Of a DNA stretch of 64,000 nucleotides, positions 11,026 to 26,813 are shown one piece after another. Position 1 is the first letter of the stretch; the number at the start of each line of letters is the position of its first letter. The stretch comes from DASSSQ01 sp963839285. GTDB lineage: Bacteria; Actinomycetota; Thermoleophilia; Gaiellales; Gaiellaceae. A model generated the notes under the pieces. It saw only the letters and a list, made by a program, of their open reading frames with translations. It was not told where the DNA came from and did not search any database. The DNA lies in the NCBI GenBank assembly GCA_963839285.1, contig CAWIUN010000014.1, forward strand, positions 1 to 64,000. The letters are read 5' to 3'. Both the position numbers and the translations under genes were made by a program.

Positions 11026-11054
11026 TTGTAAATGTGTGCGGTCCTTGCTATCTT
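11026..11054 (+). promoter_or_regulatory. Sigma-70-type promoter of sigH
   Basis: TTGTAA and TATCTT are separated by 17 nt. Transcription would begin around 11061. This excludes the in-frame ATG at 11032 as start and supports the ATG at 11134. The resulting leader is about 70 nt. Confidence 0.6.
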
Positions 11055-11133
11055 CCGGCTCAACCTAAGGGTGAGACTTGGGCGTCGACGCAGGGAGAGC
11101 GAGCTCGAGAAGCCCGTAAATACCGGGGGAACG

Positions 11134-11799
11134 ATGGCCGCCCGTACAGCCACCGCAGCCAAGACGCAACTGAAGGCTCAACGAGAGCTTGAGGATCTGC
11201 AGCTCGTCCTCAAGGCCCGGAACGGCAGTCCGGGGGCGATGGACGCGCTGATCAGGCGCTACACCGGCTTCGTCCGTCTGAAGGCGAGCTCGTACTTCCT
11301 CGCGGGCGGCGACTCCGACGACCTGATCCAGGAGGGGCTGATCGGCCTCTACAAGGCCGTGCGCGACTTCCGCTCCGACAAGGAGACCTCGTTCCGCAGC
11401 TTCGCGGAGCTCTGCGTGACGCGGCAGATCATCACGGCGATCAAGACCGCGACGCGCTTCAAGCACGCGCCGCTCAACACCTACGTGTCCTTCAGCCACA
11501 CGCCCGCCGGCCAGGAGTCCGACAGCGAGTGCACGCTCGGCGACGCGCTCCCCGGCCCCGGCGTCGACGACCCGGCCGTCTGCGTGATCTCGACGCAGGA
11601 GCTGCAGAGCCTCGTCGGCTGCCTCGGGACGACCCTCTCGGGCCTCGAGAGCGACGCCCTCAGGCTCTACCTGGAGGGCGACTCCTACGAGCTGATGGCC
11701 GAGCGGCTCGGCTGCGACACGAAGACGATCGACAACGCGCTCCAGCGCGTCAAGCGCAAGGTGCTCCTGCACCAGCGCGCACGCGAGATTCCCGCCTAG
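11134..11799 (+). CDS. sigH: RNA polymerase sigma factor, SigH-like
   Basis: Sigma-70 family factor with region 2 (LIQEGLIGLYKAVRDF, then FRSFAELCVTRQIITAIK) and region 4 (LSGLESDALRLYLEGDSYE, TIDNALQRVKRK). Residues match the SigH/SpoOH group more than ECF factors: the linker between regions 2 and 4 is about 80 residues. The ATG at 11134 has a good ribosome site (GGGGGA, 3 nt before it). An upstream in-frame ATG at 11032 lies within the promoter spacer. It ends the gltX-cysS-rlmB-yacP order, as in Bacillus, although an antisense secreted-protein gene is inserted before it. Which genes it controls is unknown. Confidence 0.88.
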   Translation: MAARTATAAKTQLKAQRELEDLQLVLKARNGSPGAMDALIRRYTGFVRLKASSYFLAGGDSDDLIQEGLIGLYKAVRDFRSDKETSFRSFAELCVTRQIITAIKTATRFKHAPLNTYVSFSHTPAGQESDSECTLGDALPGPGVDDPAVCVISTQELQSLVGCLGTTLSGLESDALRLYLEGDSYELMAERLGCDTKTIDNALQRVKRKVLLHQRAREIPA

Positions 11800-11821
11800 A
11801 GCGCGTACCGCAGTCCCGTCC

Positions 11822-11851
11822 GCTGCGCCGCCTCCCCCGGGGCGGCGCAGC
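11822..11851 (+). terminator. Terminator-like hairpin after sigH
   Basis: GCTGCGCCGCC and GGCGGCGCAGC form a perfect 11-bp stem with an 8-nt loop. There is no T-run. It separates sigH from the antisense tRNA and could stop transcripts from both sides. Confidence 0.55.
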
Positions 11852-11874
11852 CGCTTGCGACCGGGAGCAGGGAG

Positions 11875-11947
11875 AGCCGGAGGAGGGACTCGAACCCTCG
11901 GCCGCCGCTTTACAAGAGCGGTGCTCTACCAGCTGAGCTACTCCGGC
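11875..11947 (-). tRNA. tRNA-Thr (anticodon UGU)
   Basis: Acceptor strands GCCGGAG and CTCCGGC pair fully. D arm GCTC...GAGC, anticodon arm CCGCT-CTTGTAA-AGCGG with anticodon TGT, and T arm with GGTTCGAGTCC are all present. The discriminator base is T and CCA is not encoded. Total 73 nt. It lies after the sigH region on the opposite strand; tRNA-Thr close to sigH/secE-type blocks is common in other bacteria. Confidence 0.95.
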
Positions 11948-12028
11948 GCTCCGGGCCATGGTACGGCCTGGACCGGCTGCAGGACGGCGCCGGCAGCTCT
12001 TGCCGCAAATCTGTTCCTACTCGGCGCC

Positions 12029-12056
12029 TTGAATCTACGAAAAGCTGTGCTACCGT
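12029..12056 (+). promoter_or_regulatory. Promoter of the secreted-protein gene
   Basis: TTGAAT and TACCGT are 16 nt apart; the -10 ends 8 nt before the ATG at 12065, again giving an almost leaderless mRNA. Confidence 0.5.
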
Positions 12057-12064
12057 CCCGCAGC

Positions 12065-13190
12065 ATGCGGACTGAAACAGATACTCACACAGGTTTTGGC
12101 GGGTATTTCCGGCGTCGTCTGCCGGTCGTGCTCGCGGCGGGCGCCGTCGTCGCCGGCGCCTCCTCGCCCGCGCGCGCTCGCCCAGGGCAGCGACGTGCAG
12201 GTGAGCTTCTGGGATCGGGCGGTCCAGGCGCTCACGGGCTCGAACGACGGCGGATCGCCCAGCTGCCGCTGCTCGCCCCGGACGGCGCCGAGGCAGCGGG
12301 CGACGAGGCGGCGCCCGCGCCGGCGAGAGGAGCCGGCCGACGGGAACGAGAAGTCGGGCCAGCTGCGCTGGATCACCGGCTCGCGCTACATCCAGTCGAC
12401 GCGCCGCAGCGTCATGCGCGCACACGGCTGCGCGGCGGGCGGGCGGCAGCAGAACGGCCTCGTCATCCTCGCCTTCGGGAAGCCGTACTACAACGGCCAC
12501 AGCTACGGCACGATCACCTTCGCGGACCGGTTCGCCTCGAACGCCTCGATCACGGCGGCGATGCAGGCCTACGCGGCGGGCTTCCTGTCGTGCCTGCCCG
12601 AGGGCTCGCCGGCGCAGATCACGCTCGCGCGCGGCACCTCCAACTACTCCCCGAGCACGCCGAGCCAGCTGAAGGCGGGCCGCAAGTGGGCGCGCGAGAC
12701 GATGAACTTCGCCAAGTGGCTGCGCGAGCACCCGGCCGTCGGCGAGCACGTCAAGTCGGCCGCGGCGATCGACGCCGAGCCCGGCTGGGACCCCGCGTTC
12801 CACAAGACCCGCGACTTCTTCGCCGGGTACCGCGCCGCGCGGACGGGCTACCTGCTCTACAACTTCGGCTCGCTCGACGGCGGCGTCGGCTCGATCTGGA
12901 ACCTGCGCCAGGCCTTCTACGTCGCCGGCGGCATGCAGGACGCCCGGGTCGTCCCGGAGATCTACTTCAAGGTGCAGGCCCGTCAGTGGGCCGAGCTCGC
13001 GCGGCTCGCGGAGGCGCGCTACGGCCGCTCGGTGCAGTTCGCCGGCGTGATGACCCAGCACGTCGCCGGTTGCCCGGACTGCGGGATGACCCCCCTGCAG
13101 GCGCACCGGACGCTGAAGCGCGAGCTCTCGGACGACGAGACGACGCGCGAGCTGGCCGGCTCGCTCGCCTCGGTCACGAACATCAACTAG
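12065..13190 (+). CDS. Secreted protein of unknown family, frame broken
   Basis: The N-terminus has a signal peptide with a basic stretch (FRRRLPVVLAAGAVVAGAS). The mature protein continues after a break near 12175 with LAQGSDVQVSFWDRAVQAL. Residues encoded about 12270-12340 look doubtful in every frame. The long C-terminal part is clean: ILAFGKPYYNGHSYGTITFA, AAAIDAEPGWDP, TGYLLYNFGSLDGG, FYVAGGMQDARVVPEIYF and GVMTQHVAGCPDCGMTP. The invariant-looking acidic, Trp and Tyr residues suggest an extracellular enzyme, possibly a barrel-type hydrolase, but I cannot name a family. It has four Cys. Its stop overlaps the 3' end of the convergent kinase gene by 8 nt. Confidence 0.65.
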
Positions 13191-15642
13191 AACCGCGGCG
13201 CCCCGCGGCGCGCGTCCGACGAGGGGCCCCGTGCCGGCGAGCTCCCCCGGAGCGGCTCCCGATCGCCCCGGCGGCACCGGCCGCCTGGGCGATCGGCACC
13301 TCCAGGTGGAAGGCGGCGCCGCGGCCGTCGTTCGGCTCGACCCAGATGCGACCGCCGAAGCGGCGGACGAGCTCGCGGCAGATGTAGAGGCCGAGGCCCG
13401 TGCCGCCGATCCCGCGGGTCATGTGCGGGTCGAGGCGGTAGAACTTCTCGAAGATCCGCCGCCGCTCGGCGCTCGGGATGCCGAGCCCTTCGTCGAGCGA
13501 CGCTGAAGCGGACGGTGTGCGCCCCCGCCTCGGCACGCAGGGTGATCGTGCCGCCGTCCGGCGAGTACTTGATCGCGTTGTCGACGAGGTTGAAGAAGAC
13601 CTGCCGAAGCTGCTGCTCGTCGGCGGCGACCGGCGGCAGCGACTCGCGGCGCGTCGAACGAGAGCGTCACGTTCTCGGGCAGCGCGGGCCGACGCGGCGG
13701 CGATCACGCCTCCGGCGAGCGCGGCGCCGTCGCAGGCCTCGATCGTCACGTTCAGCCGGCCGGAGTCGAGGTGGCTCGCGAGCAGGACGTCGTTGACGAT
13801 CTGCGCGAGGCGGTCGGACTCCTCGCCGATCACGTTCAGGAGCCGCGCCGCGCACGTCGTCGTCGAGCTCGATGTCGCGTCGGCGCAGCGTCGCGGCGGC
13901 GCCGTAGATCGCGGCCAGCGGCGTCCGCAGCTCGTGCGAGACCGTCGCGACGAAGTCGGAGCGGAGCTGCTCGACCGCCCGTTCCTCGGTCAGGTCGCGG
14001 AAGGCGTAGACGACTCCGTCCTCGACCCGGACGGCGGCGATCGAGAGCCAGAGCTCCTTGCCGTCGAGCGTCGAGCGGCACCGACTCGGGCCGGGCGTCG
14101 CTGACGTCGGCGACCGCCACCAGCGGCTCGACCTGCGGCCAGCCGGGCAGCACGGCGGCGAGCGGCCGCCCGCGCGCCGTGGCGGCCGGGACGCCGGTGA
14201 TCACCGCCGCCGCCTCGTTCCAGAGCCGGATCGCGCCCTCGCCGTCGACGAGGACGACGCCGTCGGCGATCGAGGCGAGCACCATGCTCGCCTGGGCGCG
14301 CTCCTGCAGCTCGCGGAAGAGCTCCGCGTTCTCGATCGCGGTGCCCGCGCGCCGGCCGAGCTCCTCCGCGAGCCGGAGGTCGACCTCGTCGAAGCGGCGG
14401 CCCGACTCGGCCGCGGCCAGCGTGATCGCGCCGAGGACGCGCTCGCGCGCGGTCAGCGGGACGCACATGTACGAGGCGAGCCCGAGCTGGCGGATCAGGT
14501 CGAGGTGGATCTCGTCGACGGCGGCGGCGGCGAGCAGCTCGTCCGGGATCTCCGCCTGCAGCTCCGAGCGGCCGCTCTCGATCACCCGCGCGGGGCCCGA
14601 GGGGGTGCCGGGACGGGGCGGATAGCGCTCCTGCAGCTCCCGCACGAAGACGACCTTGCCCGGGTCGGTATGGGCGATCTCGAGCTCGCGGATCGAGCCG
14701 TCCTCCTCGACGACGTGCACCGTGCACCAGTCGGCGATCTCGGAGACCGCGAGCCGGGCGACGGCCGCGAGCGTCTTCCGGTAGTCGAGCGAGCTCGCGA
14801 GCTCGGCGCCGGCGTCGAGCATGAAGCGCTGGGCGTCCTCGATCCGCTTGCGGTCGTGGATGTCGGTCGCCGTGCCGACCCAGAACGCGATCCCGCCGTC
14901 CTCGTCCCGGATCGGGACGGCGCGGCCGAGGTGCCAGCGGTAGCGGCCGTCGGCGGCGCGGAAGCGGTACTCGACCTCGAAGACCTCGCCCGTCGCGAGC
15001 GAGACGGCCCGCTTCTCGCGCGCGGCGGCGAGGTCGTCGGGGTGGGTGACGTCGACCCAGCTCGCCTGGTGCGCGGCCGTCCTCGCTCAGGCCGGTGTAC
15101 TCGAACCAGCGCCGGTTGAAGTAGCTCGCGCGCCCCTCGCCGTCGCTCGTCCAGACGATCTGCGGCATCGCGTCCGCGACCTGCCGGTAGCGCAGCTCGC
15201 TCTCGCGGCGCACCTCGGCCAGCTCCTGCTCGCGCAGACGCTCCGACTGGACCCGCAGCTGCTCGGTCTTCTCCCAGAGCTCGATGAAGACGGCGACCTT
15301 CGAGCGCAGCACGACCGGGTCGAAGGGCTTGAAGACGTAGTCGACGGCCCCGACCTCGTAGCCCTGGAAGACGTGCCGCTCCTCCTTCGAGATCGCGGTC
15401 AGGAAGATGATCGGGATGTCGCTCGTCCGCGGCCGGCGCTTGATCAGGCGCGCGGTCTCGAAGCCGTCGATGCCCGGCATCTGGACGTCGAGCAGGATCA
15501 CCGCGACCTCCTGCTCGAGCAGCCGGCGCAGCGCCTCCTCGCCGGAGCCCGCGCGGACGAGCTGCTGGCCGAGCGGCTCGAGGATCGCCTCGAGGGCGAG
15601 CAGGTTCTGCTCGCGGTCGTCGACGAGCAGGATCGTCGCCAT
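13183..15642 (-). CDS. REC-PAS-GAF-PAS histidine kinase, several frame breaks
   Basis: A soluble kinase without membrane helices. The N-terminal receiver has LLVDDREQNLLALEA, the phosphorylated Asp in ILLDVQMPGIDG, and Lys in VFKPFDP. A PAS domain follows (MPQIVWTSDGEGRASYFNRR), then GAF (LGLASYMCVPLTARERVLGA), a second PAS (IADGVVLVDGEGAIRLWNEA) and HisKA/HATPase, with NDVLLASHLDSGRL, RRRIFEKFYRLDPH and GGTGLGLYICRELVRRFGG. About seven breaks (for example near 15075, 13850, 13670 and 13505) split it; the net length is a multiple of 3. It is the last gene of the CheR/CheB operon, its ATG overlapping the cheB stop. It probably takes part in a phosphorelay with the poly-HAMP kinase. Confidence 0.8.
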
Positions 15643-16219
15643 CAGCCGTCCTCGCCCTCGACCCGCAGCCCGCAGAGCTCGACGAGGGCGGCCGGGATCC
15701 GCTCGAGCCGGAGGACGGCCGCGTCGACGACGGCCTCGCGCGCCGCCTGCGGCATCTCCGGTCGCTCGGCGCTCGCCGGGTCCTGGACGATCGCGACCCC
15801 GCCCGCCTCCGCGACCCGGGCGAGGCCGCGGGCGCCGTCGGCGTTCGCGCCGGTCAGCACGACGCCGACGCAGCGGTCGCGGTAGGCATCGGCGGCCGAC
15901 TCGAAGCAGCACGTCGAGCGACGGCCGCGCGATGGTGGACGGGCTCCTCGGTCGAGAGCGCGAGGCGGCCGGGCTGCACCAGCAGGTGATATCCGGGCGG
16001 GGCGAGATAGACGTGCCCGGGCTCGATCGCGTCCTTGTCCTCGACCTCGTCGAGCGGCAGCGGCGAGCGCTCGCGCAGGATCGCCTCGAGCGCCGACTCC
16101 TCCTCGGAGCGGTGCTGGGCGATCACGACCGCGGCGTCGAGCCCGGCAGGCAGCCCCTGCAGCAGCGTCGTCAGGGCGGCGAGCCCGCCCCAGGAGCAGC
16201 CGACGGCGACGAGCCGCAC
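15642..16219 (-). CDS. cheB: CheB-type protein-glutamate methylesterase domain protein, frame broken
   Basis: Stand-alone methylesterase domain without a receiver. The Ser-His-Asp triad is visible: Ser in VGCSWGGLAAL, His in VIAQHRSEEES and Asp in VLTGANADGARGLA. The first 100 residues and the last 90 are in different frames, joined near 15915. It follows cheR by 2 nt and overlaps the next kinase gene by ATGA. There is no chemoreceptor, CheA or CheW gene nearby, so the methylation system probably acts on the signalling proteins of this operon rather than on flagellar chemotaxis; that part is inference. Confidence 0.85.
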
Positions 16220-16221
16220 GC

Positions 16222-17078
16222 CTACGCAACCTTCCGGAAGAGGCGCTCCTGCGGGTCGAGCGCCTCGTAGCGGTCCTCGAACGGCGTGAAGTGCAGCGAT
16301 TCCTTGTGCCCGAGCCCGAGCACGCCGAAGGTCTCGAGGCTGTCGTAGAAGAGCTCGTGGACGCGGTTCTGGAGCGGCCGGTCGAAGTAGATCATCACGT
16401 TGCGGCAGAGGATCAGGTTGAACTCGTTGAAGCCGCGGTCGGAGACGAGGTTGTGCTGCGCGAAGACGACGTTGTCGAGCAGCGAGCGGGAGAAGAGCGC
16501 GCCCTCGTAGCGGGCCACGTAGTACTCCGAGAACGCCCGCGTGCCGCCGGCGCGGAGGTAGTTCTCGGTGTACTCGCGCATCTTGTCGAGCGGGTAGACG
16601 CCGTCGCGCGCCCGGTCGAGCACGACCTCGTTGATGTCGGTCGCGTAGATGCGCGTGCGCTCGTAGAGACCTTCCTCGGAGAGCAGGATCGCGAGCGAGA
16701 TCACCTCCTCGCCGGTCGAGCAGCCGGCGACCCAGATGCGCGTGAACGGGTAGGTGCGGAGCAGCGGTACGACGAGCTCGCGGAGGCGCGCGTAGAACCC
16801 CGGGTCGCGGAACATCGCGGTCACGTTCACCGACAGGTCGAGCAGCAGCCGCTCCATCACGAGCGGGTCGTGGAGGACGCGCTCCTGCAGCGCCGAGACG
16901 GTCGCGAGCCCCTCCGCCTGCATCCGCCGGCCGAGCCGCCGCTTCAGCGACGCGGGCGCGTACTCGCGGAAGTCGAACCCGTAGCGCCGGAAGATCGCCT
17001 CGAGCAGCAGCTCGACCTCGAGCTGCTCGAGCTCGGCGTCGGCGCCCGTCGCCCCGCGCTGCCGGACGGTCTCGGCCA

Positions 17079-17079
<1 letters not shown>
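16222..17079 (-). CDS. cheR: CheR-type protein-glutamate O-methyltransferase
   Basis: SAM-dependent methyltransferase with the CheR N-terminal helical domain (YGFDFREYAPASLKRRLGRR) and the catalytic domain: SAM motif VAGCSTGEEVISLA, IYATDINEVVLDRA, and LILCRNVMIYFD with the Asn/Met/Tyr segment usual in this family. 285 residues is the normal length and the frame is intact, which contrasts with its neighbours. The GTG start shares one base with the stop of the poly-HAMP kinase. Likely target: glutamates of the long HAMP coiled coil; this is inferred from the operon, not shown. Confidence 0.92.
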
Positions 17080-23202
<6,123 letters not shown>

Positions 23203-23387
23203 AGTCAGTCCTCCAGGGGCGGTGGAAGGGTGTCCTCGGATCCGGACCAGGCGTCGCCGTCGTCGGCGCGCGACGAGTCGTGCCGCTGCTGGCGATGCGT
23301 GCTCACGTGCCTGGCCCTCCGGGCGCGCGTACCCGCGGCGGAGCCGCTGGAAACGCGCGCGCTACCGCCTTTTGCGTTTTTGAAACG

Positions 23388-24446
23388 TCAGGCGGCGGCG
23401 CGCCCGAGCGCCTGCTCGAGGTCGGCCCAGAGGTCGTCGACGTCCTCGAGCCCGACCGAGAGCCGCACGAGCCCGGGCGGGACGCGGTCCCCCTCCCAGC
23501 GGTGGCGGGTCTCGAGCACGCTCTCGACCCCGCCCAGGCTGGTCGCGTTGCGGATCAGCCTCGTCGAGGCCTCGACCCGCGCGGCCGCCTCGCCGCCGCC
23601 GGCGACGAGGAACGAGAGCAGGCCGCCGAAGGCCTCGAGGTACCGGGCCGCGACCTCGTCGCCGAGCCCGGGGTAGTGGACGCGCTCGACCGCGGGGTGC
23701 GCCTCCAGCCGACGGGCGAGCTCGAGTGCGCTCGCCGACTGCCGCGCGATCCGCACGCCGAGCGTCCGCAGGCCGCGAAGCAGCAGCCAGGCCGGGTCGG
23801 GGGCGGCGACGACGCCGGCCCGGGTGCGGAACTCGTAGACCCGGTCCCGGTCGGCGCTGTCGCGGAAGGCCGCCGCCCCGAGCAGCACGTCGGCGTGGCC
23901 GGAGAGGTACTTCGAGGCGCTGTGGACGACGACGCCGGCGCCGTGCTCGAGCGGGCGCAGCAGGAGCGGCGTCGCCGCGGTCGCGTCGACGATCACCCGG
24001 GCCCCCGCGGCGCGGGCCGCCGCCACCTGCGCGTCCAGGTCGGGGAAGGAGAGGAGCGGGTTGGAGGGCGTCTCGAGCCAGACGACGTCGACCCCCGCCG
24101 GCGCCGGCCCGGTCTGGTCGAAGGAGACGAGCTCGAGCCCCCAGCGCGCGAGCTCGCTCTCGAGCAGGACGGCGACCCCGTAGTAGGCGTCGTGCGGGAA
24201 GGCGACGCGCGCGCCGGGCGCGAGCAGGCCGAGCAGGACGGAGGTGACGGCGCCCATCCCGGACGGGAAGAGCAGCGCCGGGCCGCCCTCGAGCTCGCCG
24301 AGCACCCGCTCCGCCTCCTCGACCGTCGGGCTCCCCTGCCGCTGGTAGGCGTGCGGGCCGAGCGCGCGGTCGAAGGTGGTCGCGCGCGAGAGCGCCGGCG
24401 CGAGCTCGTGTCCCGGCGTTCCGACGAGCTTCGTCTCGCGCTTCAC
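23388..24446 (-). CDS. Cys/Met-metabolism PLP enzyme (cystathionine gamma-synthase/lyase family)
   Basis: Fold-type I PLP enzyme acting on sulfur amino acids: trans-sulfuration or gamma-elimination. The PLP lysine is in HSASKYLSGHADVLLG; the phosphate loop is FPSGMGAVTS; VDATAATPLLLRPLEHGA contains the Asp that binds the pyridine nitrogen; VWLETPSNPLL and the C-terminal TSLGGVESVLETRHRW (substrate carboxylate Arg region) are typical. 352 residues is a little short because the N-terminal clamp is brief. The GTG start overlaps the stop of the upstream dehydrogenase gene. Whether it is a synthase, a lyase or a methionine gamma-lyase cannot be decided. Confidence 0.85.
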   Translation of the reverse strand: MKRETKLVGTPGHELAPALSRATTFDRALGPHAYQRQGSPTVEEAERVLGELEGGPALLFPSGMGAVTSVLLGLLAPGARVAFPHDAYYGVAVLLESELARWGLELVSFDQTGPAPAGVDVVWLETPSNPLLSFPDLDAQVAAARAAGARVIVDATAATPLLLRPLEHGAGVVVHSASKYLSGHADVLLGAAAFRDSADRDRVYEFRTRAGVVAAPDPAWLLLRGLRTLGVRIARQSASALELARRLEAHPAVERVHYPGLGDEVAARYLEAFGGLLSFLVAGGGEAAARVEASTRLIRNATSLGGVESVLETRHRWEGDRVPPGLVRLSVGLEDVDDLWADLEQALGRAAA

Positions 24447-25186
24447 CGCCGGTACACCTCCGCGGCCGCCCGGTGGAAGCCGTCGGGCGCACCGGCGGCG
24501 GCGAACGTGGCGGCGATCTCGTCCATCTCGCCCGCCCACCGCCAGCCCTTCTCGCCCGCCGAGCGCTCGGCCCGGGCGAGCAGCGCCGGCAGCTCGGGGA
24601 TCGACAGCTCCCACTCGTCACGCAGCGCCTGTTCGACGTCGTGGGCCCGCGCGACGTCCCGGATCGCAAGCAGCATCGCCGCGGTCCCCTTGCTCCAGGC
24701 GGCGTAGGCCAGCTTCAGCGCGGACGCGTCGCCGACCCGGTCCGAGAGGACGAATGCCTCGAGTGCCGATCCGGCGAACAACCGTCCGACGCGGTCGGCG
24801 GCCGGACCCGAGAGATAGAGCCGCGTCGTGCCAGGCTCCTCAGGCGGCGGCCCGACGATGCCCCCGTCGACGAAGCGGTCGAAGCTCGTCCCGAGCTCCC
24901 GCGCGGTCGCGGGCGAGACAGCGTTCGCGTCGACGTAGACGCCGTCGAACGGCGCGATGGTGCGGGCGACCTCCCGCGCGGCGTGCGGCGGGCAGATCGA
25001 GAGGATCACGCCGCTCTGCTCGCGCAGCGCGTCGAGCGAGCCCGCGTCCTCGAGGCCGGCCGCGTCGGCGCGCCGGCGTGTCTCGACGCTGCGGCCGGCG
25101 GAGCACCAGAGGACGCGCTCGCCGCCGGCGACGAGCGCACGGCCGACGGCTGCGCCCATCGCGCCCGGGTGCACGAGCCCGATCAT
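24443..25186 (-). CDS. 6-phosphogluconate dehydrogenase-like NAD(P)-binding protein (DUF1932 type)
   Basis: N-terminal Rossmann fold: IGLVHPGAMGAAVGRALVAG replaces the common GxGxMG by HPGAMG, as in the DUF1932 group. VDANAVSPATA and FVDGGIVGPPP correspond to the substrate-binding segments, and ALKLAYAAWSKGTAAML contains the catalytic-type Lys. 247 residues. It forms a two-gene unit with the PLP enzyme. The substrate is unknown; beta-hydroxyacid oxidation is the family norm. Confidence 0.75.
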   Translation of the reverse strand: MIGLVHPGAMGAAVGRALVAGGERVLWCSAGRSVETRRRADAAGLEDAGSLDALREQSGVILSICPPHAAREVARTIAPFDGVYVDANAVSPATARELGTSFDRFVDGGIVGPPPEEPGTTRLYLSGPAADRVGRLFAGSALEAFVLSDRVGDASALKLAYAAWSKGTAAMLLAIRDVARAHDVEQALRDEWELSIPELPALLARAERSAGEKGWRWAGEMDEIAATFAAAGAPDGFHRAAAEVYRR

Positions 25187-25223
25187 CGGACGGAGCCTAC
25201 GCGCGCGGCTCCGGGAGAGCGAC

Positions 25224-25229
25224 TAGATT
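25224..25229 (+). promoter_or_regulatory. Putative -10 box (TAGATT) for the carboxylase beta gene
   Basis: Six nt before the GTG start; no Shine-Dalgarno-like stretch between them. Confidence 0.45.
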
Positions 25230-25235
25230 CACGCC

Positions 25236-26813
25236 GTGGCCGAAACGGAGAAGCGCACCCACGAGACGACCGAGGAGAAGCTCCGCTGGCTCGAGGAGCT
25301 GCGGGACGAGGCGCTGCACGCCGGCGCGGAGAAGGCGGTCGAGCGGCAGCGCTCGCAGGGCAAGCTGCTGGCGCGCGAGCGGCTCGTGCGGCTGCTCGAC
25401 CCCGGCTCGTTCGTCGAGCTCGACCGCTACGTCCGCCACCGCGAGGTCGAGTTCGGCATGCGCGAGAAGCGGCCGTACGGCGACGCGGTGGTGACCGGCC
25501 ACGGGACGATCCTCGGCCGCAAGGTCTTCGTCTTCTCGCAGGACTTCACCGTCTTCGGCGGCTCCCTGAGCGAGGTCTTCGCCGAGAAGGTCTGCAAGGT
25601 GATGGACATGGCCGCGAAGTACGGCTGCCCGGTGATCGGGATCAACGACTCGGGCGGGGCGCGCATCCAGGAGGGCGTCGTCTCGCTCGCCGGCTACGCC
25701 GAGATCTTCTGGCGCAACGTCCAGTGCTCCGGCGTCGTGCCGCAGATCTCGCTCGTGATGGGCCCGTGCGCGGGCGGCGCCGTCTACTCGCCCGCGATCA
25801 CCGACTTCGTCCTGATGGTCGAAGGCTCGTCGTACATGTTCATCACCGGGCCCGACGTCGTGAAGACGGTCACCGGCGAGGAGGTCACCTTCGAGGAGCT
25901 CGGCGGCGCGGTCACGCACGCGGCGAAGTCGGGCGTCGCGCACCTCGTCGCCCCGGACGAGGAGGCCGCGCTCGACGACGCGCGCTACCTGCTCTCGTTC
26001 CTGCCGCAGAACAACCTCGAGCAGCCGCCGCGGCACGCCCCGACCGACCCGCGCGACCGCGAGGCGCCGGAGCTCGACACGATCGTCCCGGACCACCCGA
26101 ACAAGCCGTACGACATCAAGGCGGTGGTCGAGCAGGTCGTCGACGACGGGGACTTCCTCGAGATCCAGCCGCTCTTCGCGGAGAACATCGTCTGCGGCTT
26201 CGCGCGACTCGGAGGGATCCCGGTCGGCATCGTCGGCAACCAGCCGCGCTCGCTCGCGGGCGTGCTCGACATCGACTCGTCCACGAAGGCCGCCCGGTTC
26301 GTCCGCACCTGCGACGCCTTCAACGTCCCGCTCGTCACCTTCGTCGACGTGCCCGGGTTCCTGCCCGGCACCTCGCAGGAGTGGGGCGGGATCATCCGCC
26401 ACGGCGCGAAGCTGCTCTACGCGTACGCCGAGGCGACCGTGCCGAAGCTCGCGTGCATCACGCGCAAGGCCTACGGCGGCGCCTACGACGTCATGAGCTC
26501 GAAGCACATCCGCGCGGACTTCAACGTCGCCTGGCCGACCGCGGAGGTCGCCGTCATGGGCCCCGAGGGCGCCGTCAACATCATCTTCCGGCACGAGCTC
26601 GCGGACGCGGACGACGCCGCCGAGAGGCGTGCGGAGCTGATCGCCGACTACAAGGAGCGGTTCGCGAACCCGTACACCGCCGCGGAGCGCGGCTACGTCG
26701 ACGACGTGATCGAGCCGCGGCGGACGCGTCCCGTCCTGATCGACGCCCTCGAGACCGCGTTGAGCAAGCGAGAGCGCCGGCCGCCGCGCAAGCACGGCAA
26801 CATCCCGCTCTAG
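25236..26813 (+). CDS. Acyl-CoA carboxylase carboxyltransferase (beta) subunit
   Basis: Transfers CO2 from carboxybiotin to acetyl- or propionyl-CoA. 525 residues, the size of PccB/AccD5-type proteins. Both halves of the crotonase-like fold are present. N half: GKLLARERLVRLLDPGSF, VFSQDFTVFGGSLSE, INDSGGARIQEGV and GPCAGGAVYSPA, whose Gly-Gly pair forms an oxyanion hole. C half: VDVPGFLPGTSQE, ITRKAYGGAYDVM and AVMGPEGAVNI. The Asp in TSQEWGG replaces the residue that often helps choose chain length, so acetyl versus propionyl specificity is left open. The alpha/biotin subunit is 3 kb downstream on the same strand. Confidence 0.93.
   Translation: MAETEKRTHETTEEKLRWLEELRDEALHAGAEKAVERQRSQGKLLARERLVRLLDPGSFVELDRYVRHREVEFGMREKRPYGDAVVTGHGTILGRKVFVFSQDFTVFGGSLSEVFAEKVCKVMDMAAKYGCPVIGINDSGGARIQEGVVSLAGYAEIFWRNVQCSGVVPQISLVMGPCAGGAVYSPAITDFVLMVEGSSYMFITGPDVVKTVTGEEVTFEELGGAVTHAAKSGVAHLVAPDEEAALDDARYLLSFLPQNNLEQPPRHAPTDPRDREAPELDTIVPDHPNKPYDIKAVVEQVVDDGDFLEIQPLFAENIVCGFARLGGIPVGIVGNQPRSLAGVLDIDSSTKAARFVRTCDAFNVPLVTFVDVPGFLPGTSQEWGGIIRHGAKLLYAYAEATVPKLACITRKAYGGAYDVMSSKHIRADFNVAWPTAEVAVMGPEGAVNIIFRHELADADDAAERRAELIADYKERFANPYTAAERGYVDDVIEPRRTRPVLIDALETALSKRERRPPRKHGNIPL

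Noticed and set aside
11875..11947. tRNA-Thr as an integration site of a mobile element
   Set aside because: No integrase next to it, no direct repeat of the tRNA end seen, and the neighbouring genes are housekeeping.
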